Below are positions 54,908 through 63,416 of a stretch of 64,000 bases of DNA, in pieces. Made by a program: the position numbers and the translations under genes. Each line of letters starts with the position of its first letter. Within the stretch, counting starts at the first letter, position 1. The stretch comes from Pseudomonas sp. MYb118 (GTDB lineage Bacteria > Pseudomonadota > Gammaproteobacteria > Pseudomonadales > Pseudomonadaceae). The DNA lies in contig NZ_JBFRXN010000002.1 of assembly GCF_040947875.1 (NCBI RefSeq), forward strand, positions 1,922,001-1,986,000. The letters run 5' to 3'. Below the pieces are notes generated by a model, which did no database searches, was not told the origin of the DNA, and saw only the letters and a list, made by a program, of their open reading frames with translations.

Positions 54908-55026
54908 CTGTAGGAGCGAGCATGTCGAGGCGTCGAACCGTCGCGATGGTCGTCAACGATGACGCGGGCTGTCTGAACGCCCGCGGTGTCTGGACCTCCA
55001 TCGCGAGCAAGCTCGCTCCTACAGGG
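54908..55026. repeat. REPIN with one interrupted REP
   Basis: The right half (ATCGCGAGCAAGCTCGCTCCTACAG, from 55000) is canonical. The left half starts TGTAGGAGCGAGCATG but is then interrupted by about 15 foreign bases before TCGCGATGG. It lies between dcyD and tcyJ. Confidence 0.85.
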
Positions 55027-55049
55027 TTCCGTGTGCGGGCGATCCGCCG

Positions 55050-56042
55050 TTACAGAAAATCCTTGTAGGCAAACAACGCCGGCGAGCCGCCGGTGTGCAG
55101 GAAAATGATCGGACCTTCGTCGAAACGCTGGCGTCCGATGCCGTCGAGCAAGCCAGCCATGGCCTTGCCAGTGTAGACCGGGTCCAGCAGCACGCCTTCC
55201 TGGCTGGCCAGCAGCTTGACCGCTGCCAGCGTCCCCGCGTTGGGCTCGCCGTAGCGCGGTGCGAAATATTCGTCCCACAACTCGACCTTGAACGTGTCCG
55301 GCAGGTTCACTTCCAGCAACGCTGCCGTGCGCTCGGCCAGGCCCTGGACCTTTGGCCGCTGCGCTTCATCACTGCGCGAAACCGTGACGCCAATCACCGG
55401 CAGGCCCGGCAGGGTTTCGCTCAAGGCCAGGGCCAGGCCGCTGTGGGTGCCAGCGCTGCCCGAGGCGAGCACCACGGCGGCGAAGTCGAGACCGGTGTCC
55501 TTGATTTGCTCGGCCAGCTCCAGGCCAGCGCGCACATAACCCAGCGCGCCCAACGCGTTGGAGCCGCCGATCGGCACCAGGTAAGGCTTCCTGCCGCTGC
55601 TGCGCAGGCGTGCGGCCAGCGCCTCGAGTTGCTCGTCGGCGTTGTCGAGGTTGTCCACCAATTCGACCTTGGCATCGAACAGGTCGAGCAGCAGGCGATT
55701 GCCGTTGCCGACGAAATTGGCGTCGTCAGAGCCCAGCGGATTCTCCAGCAGCGCGACGCAACCCAGGCCGAGCCGGGCAGCGAGGGCGGCGGTCTGGCGC
55801 ACGTGGTTCGATTGCAGGGCGCCTGCGGTGATCAGCGTATCGGCGCCCTGGGCCAGGGCGTCGGCGCCCAGGTATTCGAGTTTGCGCAGCTTGTTGCCAC
55901 CCATCGCCAGCGGCGTCAGGTCGTCGCGCTTGATGTAGACATCGCGGCCCAGCCAGGTGGACAGGCGTTCGAGTTTTTCCAGAGGGGTCGGGTGGCTGAG
56001 CAAGTCGAGGCGGTCGAAACGGGCGAGCTGTTGTTTGATCAT
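55050..56042 (-). CDS. dcyD: D-cysteine desulfhydrase
   Basis: A 330-residue PLP enzyme of the ACC-deaminase/D-cysteine desulfhydrase family. Schiff-base Lys51 is in [12 protein letters not shown], preceded by [11 protein letters not shown]. It also shows [25 protein letters not shown] and the PLP phosphate loop [13 protein letters not shown]. The C-terminal [13 protein letters not shown] is typical. It breaks D-cysteine to pyruvate, sulfide and ammonia. dcyD next to tcyJLN is a known arrangement in enterics and pseudomonads. ACC deaminase is the alternative; the genetic context favours DcyD. Confidence 0.9.
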   Translation of the reverse strand: MIKQQLARFDRLDLLSHPTPLEKLERLSTWLGRDVYIKRDDLTPLAMGGNKLRKLEYLGADALAQGADTLITAGALQSNHVRQTAALAARLGLGCVALLENPLGSDDANFVGNGNRLLLDLFDAKVELVDNLDNADEQLEALAARLRSSGRKPYLVPIGGSNALGALGYVRAGLELAEQIKDTGLDFAAVVLASGSAGTHSGLALALSETLPGLPVIGVTVSRSDEAQRPKVQGLAERTAALLEVNLPDTFKVELWDEYFAPRYGEPNAGTLAAVKLLASQEGVLLDPVYTGKAMAGLLDGIGRQRFDEGPIIFLHTGGSPALFAYKDFL

Positions 56043-56234
56043 GGGTCCGTACTGGCGGGGGGGGTAATGTCCGGACTATAAGCACGGGCCCCGGGGCGGG
56101 CAACCGGCAATCGCTTATAGCCAAAAGTGCTGAACACAGCATAATCGGTTCTTAATTTGCCCCGTAGCGCTTGCCGTAAAGTAATCGCCGTCAGCGTGGC
56201 CAGACCGTCCGGCCGCCCGTGTGGAGTTTTTACC

Positions 56235-57161
56235 GTGAGTGAGCGTTCCAGCCATTGGCAATTGCAGACCATTGTCAGCCAACTGCGCAGTGCGCGCGAT
56301 CAGTGGCGTACGCAAAACGGCCGCGCCAGTGGCGAGCAGGGCGGCCGTGAGCTGCCGTCGCGCGCCGCCATGGCGGATATTCTCGAAGCGTTGTGCGGCG
56401 CGCTGTTCCCGATGCGCCTGGGGCCGGTGGACCTGCGCGAAGAGAGCGAAGATTTCTACGTCGGCCACACCCTGGACGTTGCGCTCAACGCGCTGCTCGG
56501 CCAGGCGCGGCTTGAGTTGCGCTACGTGGCCCGGCACAACGCCGAGGCCGACAGCGAAGTGGAAGCCCGCACCATCGCCATCATCCAGGAGTTTGCCCTG
56601 GCCCTGCCGGGCTTGCGCACGCTGCTCGATACCGATGTGCTGGCGGCCTATCACGGTGACCCGGCGGCGCGCAGCGTCGATGAGGTGTTGCTGTGCTACC
56701 CGGGGATCCTGGCGGTGATTCACCACCGCCTCGCTCACCATCTGTACCGCGCCGGCCTGCCCTTGCTGGCACGTATCAGCGCGGAAATCGCCCACTCGGC
56801 GACCGGCATCGACATTCACCCCGGCGCGCAGATCGGCCGCAGTTTCTTCATCGATCACGGCACCGGCGTGGTGATCGGCGAAACGGCGATCATCGGCGAG
56901 CGCGTGCGCATTTATCAGGCCGTGACCCTGGGCGCCAAGCGCTTCCCGGCGGACGAGGACGGCCAGTTGCAGAAGGGCCACCCCCGGCACCCGATCGTCG
57001 AGGACGACGTGGTGATCTACGCCGGCGCAACGATCCTGGGGCGGATCACCATCGGCAAGGGCTCGACCATCGGCGGCAACGTCTGGCTGACCCGCAGCGT
57101 GCCGGCGGGGTCTAACCTGACCCAGGCCAGCCTGCAGCTGGATGATGGGACGCAGAAGTAG
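56235..57161 (+). CDS. epsC: Serine O-acetyltransferase EpsC/CysE type
   Basis: 308 residues from GTG 56235, with GGAG eight nt upstream. The N-terminal ~180 residues form the helical SATase domain (DILEALCGALFPMRLG, CYPGILAVIHHRLAHHLYRAGLPLLARI). The left-handed beta-helix then starts with GIDIHPGAQIGRSFFIDHGTGVVIGETAIIGERVRIYQAVTLGAKRF. Catalytic His/Asp in DHGTGVVIGE are intact. It makes O-acetylserine, the carbon acceptor for sulfide and the source of the CysB inducer. It is divergent from dcyD. Confidence 0.93.
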   Translation: MSERSSHWQLQTIVSQLRSARDQWRTQNGRASGEQGGRELPSRAAMADILEALCGALFPMRLGPVDLREESEDFYVGHTLDVALNALLGQARLELRYVARHNAEADSEVEARTIAIIQEFALALPGLRTLLDTDVLAAYHGDPAARSVDEVLLCYPGILAVIHHRLAHHLYRAGLPLLARISAEIAHSATGIDIHPGAQIGRSFFIDHGTGVVIGETAIIGERVRIYQAVTLGAKRFPADEDGQLQKGHPRHPIVEDDVVIYAGATILGRITIGKGSTIGGNVWLTRSVPAGSNLTQASLQLDDGTQK

Positions 57162-57195
57162 GGCTGACCCACCCATCAATTGTGGCAAATGATGG

Positions 57196-57288
57196 GTGGG
57201 AGCGAGCCTGCTCGCGATGGCGGTGTTCCGGTCGATAGCTCAGGTGACTGACACTACGCCATCGCGAGCAAGCCCGCTCCCACAGGGT
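57196..57288. repeat. REPIN
   Basis: GTGGGAGCGAGCCTGCTCGCGATGGCG from 57196 and CGCCATCGCGAGCAAGCCCGCTCCCACAG ending near 57286, in the 319-nt gap before betT. Confidence 0.92.
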
Positions 57289-57366
57289 TTTGTGCCGTGT
57301 TCAGGGCCTTGCCAACACGACCGTCCAGCCCCGCAATTAGTCCTTAGCAACCTATCCATGTTTAAA

Positions 57367-57382
57367 TTGAACGTTCATTCAA
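57367..57382. promoter_or_regulatory. Candidate BetI operator
   Basis: TTGAACGTTCATTCAA contains the perfect palindrome TGAACGTTCA (57368-57377). It resembles the BetI boxes before pseudomonad choline genes and lies 99 nt before the betT end of the leader. Confidence 0.6.
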
Positions 57383-57427
57383 GTTAAACCGGTGGTTCGC
57401 CGCCCGCTCACAACAGGAGGCCTGCCT

Positions 57428-57481
57428 TTGCTGAGTCCGAATTCTACAGCCACGTTTTACCGCTTCGAGGTGCGCCGCTGA
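57428..57481 (+). CDS. Candidate 17-residue leader peptide coupled to betT
   Basis: A TTG at 57428 has an excellent AGGAGG (57415-57420) seven nt upstream, a stronger ribosome site than that of betT. The frame reads MLSPNSTATFYRFEVRR and its TGA shares the A of the betT ATG (TGATG). It may serve translational coupling. It is only inferred from sequence. Confidence 0.35.
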   Translation: MLSPNSTATFYRFEVRR

Positions 57482-59475
57482 TGAGTGCACCGTCCCTGCC
57501 TGCCACCGAGCAGGTGCGCATGAACCCGCCCGTGTTCTATTTCGCGGCCACCTTCATTCTGCTCTTCGGCGTCGTAGTGATCAGCCTGCCGGAACAAGCC
57601 GGCGCCTGGCTGCTTGAAGCCCAGAACTGGGCGGCCAACACGGTCGGCTGGTATTACCTGCTCGCGATGACCCTGTATCTGGTCTTCGTGGTGGTCACCG
57701 CCTTGTCCGGCTACGGCAAGATCAAGCTCGGTGCCGACCACGACGAACCCGAATTCAGTTACCTGTCCTGGGCCGGCATGCTGTTCGCCGCCGGGATCAG
57801 CATCACCCTGTTCTTCTTCTGCGTGTCGGAGCCGCTGACCCACATGCTCCAGCCGCCCCAAGGCGAGGCCGGCACGGCGCAGGCGGCGCGCCAGGCGATG
57901 CAGATCCTGTTCCTGCATTGGGGCCTGCACGGCTGGGGCGTGTTCGCCTTCGTCGGCATGGCGCTGGCCTACTGCGCCTACCGCCACAACCTGCCGCTGG
58001 CCCTGCGCTCGGCGCTTTACCCGCTGATTGGCAAGCGCATCAACGGCCCCATCGGCTACGCGGTGGACGGCTTCGGCATCATCGCCACGGTGTTCGGCCT
58101 GGGTGCCGACATGGGCTTTGGTGTGCTGCACCTCAATTCGGGGCTGGACTACCTGTTCGGCATCGCCCACACCCAGTGGATCCAGGTGGGCCTGATCACC
58201 CTGATGATGGGCGCGGCGATCATCGTCGCGGTCTCCGGTGTCGACAAAGGCGTGCGGGTGATGTCCGACATCAACATGCTGCTGGCCTGCGCGCTGTTGC
58301 TGTTCGTGCTGTTCGCCGGGCCCACGCAGCACCTGCTTAACACGCTGATCCAGAACCTGGGCGATTACCTCGGCGCCTTGCCGATGAAGAGCTTCGACCT
58401 GTACGCCTACGACGAACCCAGCGACTGGCTGGGTGGCTGGACGGTGTTCTACTGGGCCTGGTGGATTGCCTGGTCGCCGTTCGTGGGCCTGTTCATCGCA
58501 CGGATTTCCCGCGGCAGGACCATCCGTGAATTCGTCTTTGGCGTACTGCTGATTCCGCTGGGTTTCACCCTGGCGTGGATGTCGATCTTCGGCAACAGCG
58601 CCATCGACCAGGTGCTCAACCATGGCATGTCGGCGCTGGGGATGTCGGCGATCGACAATCCGTCGATGACCCTTTACCTGCTGCTGGAAACCTACCCGTG
58701 GAGCAAGACCGTGATCGCGGTCACGGTGTTCATCAGCTTCGTGTTCTTCGTCACCTCGGCCGACTCCGGTACCGTGGTGTTGTCGACGCTGTCGGCCAAG
58801 GGCGGCAACCCGGACGAAGACGGGCCGAAATGGCTGCGGGTGTTCTGGGGCGCGATGACGGCGCTGGTGACCAGCGCGCTGCTGTTCTCCGGCAGCATTG
58901 ATGCGCTGAAGTCGGCGGTGGTGCTGACCTCGCTGCCGTTCTCCTTGATTCTGCTGACGATGATGTGGGGGCTGCACAAGGCGTTCTACCTGGAGTCGCA
59001 AAAGCAGATCGCGCAGTTGCATTCCCTGGCGCCGGTGTCCGGTGCGCGGCGCGGCGGTTGGCGCCAGCGCTTGAGCCAGGCGGTGCATTTCCCCTCGCGG
59101 GACGAGGTCTACCGCTTCATGGAAAGCACCGTGCGCCCGGCCATCGAGGAAGTCACGGCGGTGTTCGTCGAGAAGGGCTTGCACGTTGTCACCGTGCCGG
59201 ACCCGGCCCACGATAGCGTCAGCCTGGAAATCGGCCACGGCGAGCAGCACCCGTTCATCTACCAGGTGCAGATGCGAGGCTACTTCACGCCGTCCTTCGC
59301 CCGTGGCGGCATGGGCTCCAAGCAGCTCAACAACCGGCGTTACTACCGGGCCGAGGTGCACCTGAGCGAGGGCAGCCAGGATTACGACCTGGTGGGCTAC
59401 ACCAAGGAGCAGGTGATCAACGACATCCTCGACCAGTACGAGCGGCACATGCAGTTCCTGCACCTGGTGCGTTAG
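57481..59475 (+). CDS. betT: BCCT-family choline transporter
   Basis: A 664-residue protein with 12 spans over the first ~510 residues. The BCCT signature region is WTVFYWAWWIAWSPFVGLFIARISRGRTIREFVFG. The N-terminal MNPPVFYFAATFILLFGVVVI and a long hydrophilic C-terminal domain (~520-664; FPSRDEVYRFMESTVRPAIEEVTAVF...GYTKEQVINDILDQYERHMQFL) are as in osmoregulated BetT, where this domain sets osmotic response. It imports choline for glycine-betaine synthesis. A BetI-like operator lies upstream. It ends convergent with the small membrane-protein gene, overlapping by 4 nt. Confidence 0.93.
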   Translation: MSAPSLPATEQVRMNPPVFYFAATFILLFGVVVISLPEQAGAWLLEAQNWAANTVGWYYLLAMTLYLVFVVVTALSGYGKIKLGADHDEPEFSYLSWAGMLFAAGISITLFFFCVSEPLTHMLQPPQGEAGTAQAARQAMQILFLHWGLHGWGVFAFVGMALAYCAYRHNLPLALRSALYPLIGKRINGPIGYAVDGFGIIATVFGLGADMGFGVLHLNSGLDYLFGIAHTQWIQVGLITLMMGAAIIVAVSGVDKGVRVMSDINMLLACALLLFVLFAGPTQHLLNTLIQNLGDYLGALPMKSFDLYAYDEPSDWLGGWTVFYWAWWIAWSPFVGLFIARISRGRTIREFVFGVLLIPLGFTLAWMSIFGNSAIDQVLNHGMSALGMSAIDNPSMTLYLLLETYPWSKTVIAVTVFISFVFFVTSADSGTVVLSTLSAKGGNPDEDGPKWLRVFWGAMTALVTSALLFSGSIDALKSAVVLTSLPFSLILLTMMWGLHKAFYLESQKQIAQLHSLAPVSGARRGGWRQRLSQAVHFPSRDEVYRFMESTVRPAIEEVTAVFVEKGLHVVTVPDPAHDSVSLEIGHGEQHPFIYQVQMRGYFTPSFARGGMGSKQLNNRRYYRAEVHLSEGSQDYDLVGYTKEQVINDILDQYERHMQFLHLVR

Positions 59476-59732
59476 CTTTCCGCGGTCAAGGCCATGAACA
59501 GCACCAGTGCCGCCACCGGGATGCCGAACACCACACTGCCGACCACCATTTCGGTGGTCACGGACTGGCCGGCGGTGACCACGCCGATGGCACCGTTGAT
59601 CATCGTCAGGGCCAGCCACAGGACGATGAAGCTGTAGGTCAGCGTCTGGCGGCTGAAGCCGATCCTCTCGCCGATGAACAGCATCAGCGCCAGGAGGATC
59701 AGGCCGAAGGTGATGATGATCGTGGTGTGCAT
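59472..59732 (-). CDS. Small membrane protein, unknown function
   Basis: 86 residues with three hydrophobic spans (TIIITFGLILLALMLFIG, LTYSFIVLWLALTMINGAIG, VVGSVVFGIPVAALVLFMAL). It starts at ATG 59732. Its 3' end overlaps the betT stop region by 4 nt in convergent orientation. I do not recognise a function; the hydrophobic profile and codon use look real. Confidence 0.65.
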   Translation of the reverse strand: MHTTIIITFGLILLALMLFIGERIGFSRQTLTYSFIVLWLALTMINGAIGVVTAGQSVTTEMVVGSVVFGIPVAALVLFMALTAES

Positions 59733-59759
59733 GGGGGGTGGCCTGTTGGATGGGGGCCT

Positions 59760-59838
59760 TCATCGCGGGCAAGCCCGCTCCTACAGGGTGTGTGAGCGCA
59801 CATCCAACCCCTGTAGGAGCGAGCTTGCTCGCGATGAA
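59760..59838. repeat. REPIN
   Basis: CATCGCGGGCAAGCCCGCTCCTACAGG from 59760 and CTGTAGGAGCGAGCTTGCTCGCGATG ending 59837. Confidence 0.92.
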
Positions 59839-59874
59839 TTCACCTCGGTTATGGATTGAGCATAGTCACCCTAG

Positions 59875-60615
59875 TCACACCAACCCCCCATTGGCGCGCA
59901 AAATCTGCCCGTTGACCCAGGCCGAATCCGGCCCCACCAAAAACGACACCACCCGCGCGATATCCTCCGGCTGGCCCAGGCGCTCCAGTGGCGCCATCTT
60001 GGCGAAGTTCTGGATCTGCTCCTCGCTCTTGCCATGCAGGAACAGATCGGTGGCGACCGGGCCGGGCGCCACCGCGTTCACCGTGATCTGGCGCCCGCGC
60101 ATTTCCTTGGCGAACACCTGGGTCAGGGATTCCACCGCCGCCTTACTGGCGATGTACACCGCGTAACCCGGCAGGTTCATGCCGACCGTGCTGCTGGAGA
60201 AATTGACGATGCGCCCGCCATCGTTCAGGCGCGTGGCCGCTTCGCGCAGGGTATTGAAGGTGCCGCGCGCATGAATGCTGAAGGTCTGCTCGAACAGCTC
60301 ATCGCTGTGTTGTGCCAGCGGCATGACCTTGAGGATGCCGGCGTTGTTGACCAGCACATCGACCTTGCCCAGTTGCGCCTCGGTTTCGTCGAACATGCGC
60401 CGCACGTCGTCGGCGTTGGCTACGTCTGCCTTGATCGCTATGGCTCGATGGCCGGCCTGACGCAATTCCACCACCAACTTCGAGGCCTCGCTGGCGCTGT
60501 TGGCGTAATTGATGGCCACGGCGAAACCTTCGCTGGCCAGTTGTTGAGCGATCACGGCGCCGATACCGCGGGAGGCGCCGGTGATGATGGCAACTTTCGA
60601 GTGTTGAGCAGTCAT
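59875..60615 (-). CDS. SDR-family oxidoreductase
   Basis: A 246-residue classical short-chain dehydrogenase. The cofactor motif is TGASRGIG (~13-20), then NNAG (~90-93), catalytic Ser in NFSSSTVG and YxxxK in YAVYIASKAAVESLT. The acidic/basic pattern after beta-2 (NYANSASEA) suggests NADP(H). The substrate is unknown. It is divergent from a LysR gene, a common regulator-target pair. Confidence 0.92.
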   Translation of the reverse strand: MTAQHSKVAIITGASRGIGAVIAQQLASEGFAVAINYANSASEASKLVVELRQAGHRAIAIKADVANADDVRRMFDETEAQLGKVDVLVNNAGILKVMPLAQHSDELFEQTFSIHARGTFNTLREAATRLNDGGRIVNFSSSTVGMNLPGYAVYIASKAAVESLTQVFAKEMRGRQITVNAVAPGPVATDLFLHGKSEEQIQNFAKMAPLERLGQPEDIARVVSFLVGPDSAWVNGQILRANGGLV

Positions 60616-60736
60616 GGTGGAAATTCCTGTCGATGGAAAGTGCAGCCAATTTCACATGTTTACTCAGGTGGATAAATGCACGAGAGTTGCCTTGACTGTT
60701 CAATAATCGCCAACAATCAGCGTTCAGGAGTTCAAG

Positions 60737-61627
60737 GTGGATCAAGTCAGGGCGATGAAGGTTTTCGTGCGGATCTACGAGCGCAGCAGCTTCACCCTGG
60801 CCGCCCAGGACCTGAACCTGCCCCGCGCCACGCTGACCCACACGCTCAATCAGTTCGAAGCCTGGCTCGGCACGCGTCTGCTGGAGCGCAGCACCCGCAG
60901 GGTTCGTCCTACGCTGGATGGCGAGGCGTATTACCAGCGTTGTGTGCAACTGCTGGCAGAGCTGGAAGATGCCGAACTGGCGTTTCGTGGCGTGGCACCC
61001 AAGGGCCTGCTGCGGGTGGATTTGCACGGCACGCTGGCCAGGAGCTTTGTCATTCCGGCGCTGCCGCAATTCATGGCGCGTTACCCCGACATCGAGCTGT
61101 CGATCAGCGAGGCCGACCGCTTGGTGGACCTGATCAGCGAAGGCGTCGATTGCGTGCTGCGCGCCGGCACGCTGACCGACTCGACCCTGATCGGCAAGCG
61201 CGTGGCCAACCTGCGCCAGATCACCTGCGCCAGCCCGGCCTACCTGCGCAAATACGGCGTCCCGAAAACCCTCGACGACCTCAAGCACCACCGCGCGGTG
61301 AACTACGTTTCGCGCAGCAACGCCAAGTTGTTCCCGTTCGAATTCCTGGTCGATGGCCAACTGCAGGAAGTGCCGATTCCCAGCGCGATCTCGGTATTCG
61401 GCGCCGAAATCTACGCCGCCTCGGCCATCGCCGGCCTGGGCCTTATCCAGTGCCCGCAATACCGCATGCACACCCAGATCGCCCAGGGCCTGATCCAGGA
61501 AGTCCTGCCTGACACCCCGCCACCACCGATGCCGGTATCGGTGCTGTACCCGCACAACCGCCACATGTCGCCTCGGGTTCGGGTGTTTGTGGATTGGTTG
61601 GGGGAGGTGTTTGCGGCGGCGCGGTAG
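60737..61627 (+). CDS. LysR-family transcriptional regulator
   Basis: 296 residues from GTG 60737; CAGGAG six nt upstream decides the start. The N-terminal winged HTH is MKVFVRIYERSSFTLAAQDLNLPRATLTHTLNQFEAWLGTRLLERSTRRVRPT. The effector domain (~90-295) follows. It is of the class that often controls a divergent oxidoreductase, here the SDR 122 nt away. The intergenic TTGACT at ~60692 could be a -35 element. Confidence 0.92.
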   Translation: MDQVRAMKVFVRIYERSSFTLAAQDLNLPRATLTHTLNQFEAWLGTRLLERSTRRVRPTLDGEAYYQRCVQLLAELEDAELAFRGVAPKGLLRVDLHGTLARSFVIPALPQFMARYPDIELSISEADRLVDLISEGVDCVLRAGTLTDSTLIGKRVANLRQITCASPAYLRKYGVPKTLDDLKHHRAVNYVSRSNAKLFPFEFLVDGQLQEVPIPSAISVFGAEIYAASAIAGLGLIQCPQYRMHTQIAQGLIQEVLPDTPPPPMPVSVLYPHNRHMSPRVRVFVDWLGEVFAAAR

Positions 61628-61722
61628 CCGTTGGTCTGAGCGAGAGACCATTGTCTTTTTCGGTGTGTATGGTGTGTATCAATATCTCCGACATGGACAA
61701 CTCTCAGGAAGGATTCATCGAC

Positions 61723-62124
61723 ATGAAATTTCCAGTCGTTCTGCATAAGGATGCCGACTCGGACTACGGAGTGATCGTCCCGGATGTGCCGGGTTGTTTC
61801 TCCGCGGGCAGCACAGTGGCGCAGGCCCTTGAAAGCGTGCAAGAAGCGTTGTCCCTGCACTACGAAGGGCTGGTGGCAGACGGTGATCCGTTGCCGCAGG
61901 TGCAGGAAATCGACGTACATATCGCCAACCCCGATTACGCCGGGGGCGTCTGGGCAGTGGTGGAGTTCGATATCACGCCTTACTTCGGCAAGGCGGTGCG
62001 CTTCAACGCGACGCTGCCAGAACAACTGCTTGAGCGCATCGACCAGACGGTCAGGCGTGACCAGCGCTACCGCTCAAGGTCCGGTTTTCTGGCGGCAGCA
62101 GCGCTGCGTGAGCTGTCGGCATAG
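61723..62124 (+). CDS. HicB-like protein without adjacent HicA
   Basis: 133 residues from ATG 61723, behind CAGGAAGGA. The HicB fold is KFPVVLHKDADSDYGVIVPDVPGCFSAGSTVAQALESVQEALSLHYEGLVADGDPLP, with a C-terminal ribbon-helix-helix (VRFNATLPEQLLERIDQTVRRDQRYRSRSGFLAAAALREL). HicB neutralises HicA, a small mRNA interferase usually encoded just upstream. Only 95 nt separate it from the LysR gene and none codes for HicA, nor does the gap downstream, so it is solitary and may be a plain repressor. Confidence 0.85.
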   Translation: MKFPVVLHKDADSDYGVIVPDVPGCFSAGSTVAQALESVQEALSLHYEGLVADGDPLPQVQEIDVHIANPDYAGGVWAVVEFDITPYFGKAVRFNATLPEQLLERIDQTVRRDQRYRSRSGFLAAAALRELSA

Positions 62125-62257
62125 GGATTCGACGAACGTTTTGTGAAACGTTTCAGCAAATATTCGAGTCGGAAGGTTTTTGGTGTTTGTCTGGGCGTAT
62201 GCTGGGCGACTTGCGAAGCAGTCGATACCAACTTCAAGACAGACAAGAGAGGATTCG

Positions 62258-63295
62258 ATGACTTACACCGCTGCCGAAAACCGCTACGACTCCATCCCTT
62301 ATCGCCGCGTCGGTCGCAGCGGCCTGGTGCTGCCGGCGTTGTCCCTGGGCCTGTGGCACAACTTCGGCGACAGCACGCCGATCGACACGCAGCGTGCGTT
62401 GTTGCGCACGGCGTTCGACCTTGGCATCAACCACTTCGACCTGGCCAACAACTACGGCCCGCCGTACGGCAGTGCCGAGATCAATTTCGGGCGGTTGCTG
62501 CGTGAAGACTTCAAGCAGTATCGCGATGAGCTGATCATCTCCAGCAAGGCCGGTTGGGACATGTGGCCAGGGCCTTACGGCCAGGGCGGTGGGTCGCGCA
62601 AATACGTGCTGGCCAGCCTCGACCAGAGCTTGCAGCGCCTGGGCCTGGACTATGTGGATATCTTCTATTCACACCGTTTCGACCCGGACACCCCGCTGGA
62701 AGAAACCGCCAGCGCATTGGCCACCGCGGTGCAGCAGGGCAAGGCGTTGTACATCGGCATCTCTTCCTATTCCGGGGTGAAAACCCGTGAGATGGCAGGC
62801 CTGTTGAAAGAGTGGAAAGTGCCGCTGCTGATTCACCAGCCGGCGTACAACCTGCTCAATCGCTGGGTGGAAAAGGACCTGCTGGACGTGACCGACGAAC
62901 TGGGTACCGGGGTAATCGCCTTCACGCCGCTGGCGCAGGGGTTGCTGACCGACAAGTACCTCAACGGCGTGCCGGCGGATGCGCGGGTCAATCGTCCGGG
63001 CGGTGGTTCGTTGCAGGCCTCGCATTTGTCCGACGCCAACATCGCCCACGTTCGGGCGCTGAACGAGATCGCTCAGCGTCGCGGGCAGAGCCTGGCGCAG
63101 CTGGCCCTGGCCTGGACCCTGCGCGATCCACGGGTGACCTCGGCGCTGATCGGCGCCAGCCGGCCGGAGCAGATTATCGAGAACGTGGGGGCGTTGCAGA
63201 ACCTGAGTTTCAGTGCCGAGGAACTGGCGGAGATTGATCGGTTTGCCCAGGAGGGCGGGATCAATCTTTGGGAGAAGCCTTCGATGGCGGAGTGA
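62258..63295 (+). CDS. Aldo/keto reductase, YghZ/GprA (L-glyceraldehyde 3-phosphate reductase) type
   Basis: 345 residues from ATG 62258, with AAGAGAGG upstream. The AKR fold is clear: YRRVGRSGLVLPALSLGLWHNFG, catalytic Asp and Tyr in HFDLANNYGPPYGSAE, Lys in IISSKAGWDMWPGPYG and His in YSHRFDPDTPLEE. The motif SALIGASRPEQIIENV binds NADPH. The AKR14/YghZ subgroup reduces L-glyceraldehyde 3-phosphate and methylglyoxal. It is monocistronic. Confidence 0.92.
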   Translation: MTYTAAENRYDSIPYRRVGRSGLVLPALSLGLWHNFGDSTPIDTQRALLRTAFDLGINHFDLANNYGPPYGSAEINFGRLLREDFKQYRDELIISSKAGWDMWPGPYGQGGGSRKYVLASLDQSLQRLGLDYVDIFYSHRFDPDTPLEETASALATAVQQGKALYIGISSYSGVKTREMAGLLKEWKVPLLIHQPAYNLLNRWVEKDLLDVTDELGTGVIAFTPLAQGLLTDKYLNGVPADARVNRPGGGSLQASHLSDANIAHVRALNEIAQRRGQSLAQLALAWTLRDPRVTSALIGASRPEQIIENVGALQNLSFSAEELAEIDRFAQEGGINLWEKPSMAE

Positions 63296-63318
63296 GTCTG
63301 CGGTGCCATTCCTGGCCC

Positions 63319-63397
63319 CATCGCGAGCAGGCTCGCTCCCACACTGTTTTGTGTCTGGCGCAATTCAAATGTGGGAGCGAGCCTGCTCGCGATAGGG
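63319..63397. repeat. REPIN
   Basis: CATCGCGAGCAGGCTCGCTCCCACA from 63319 and TGTGGGAGCGAGCCTGCTCGCGATA from 63370, between convergent genes. Confidence 0.92.
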
Positions 63398-63416
63398 CGG
63401 AGAGGTTGCGAAAAAT

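Noticed and set aside
57457..59772. 771-codon open frame antisense to betT
   Set aside because: Its peptide is a His/Gln/Arg-rich composition typical of the reverse frame of a GC-rich gene; betT is certain on the other strand.
61594..61722. Longer N-terminus for the HicB-like protein
   Set aside because: The upstream codons are not HicB-like and overlap the LysR end; ATG 61723 has a good ribosome site.
4661..63397. CRISPR-like array from the repeated 23-nt palindromes
   Set aside because: The repeats are dispersed, in inverted pairs and outside genes, without regular spacers; they are REP/REPIN elements.
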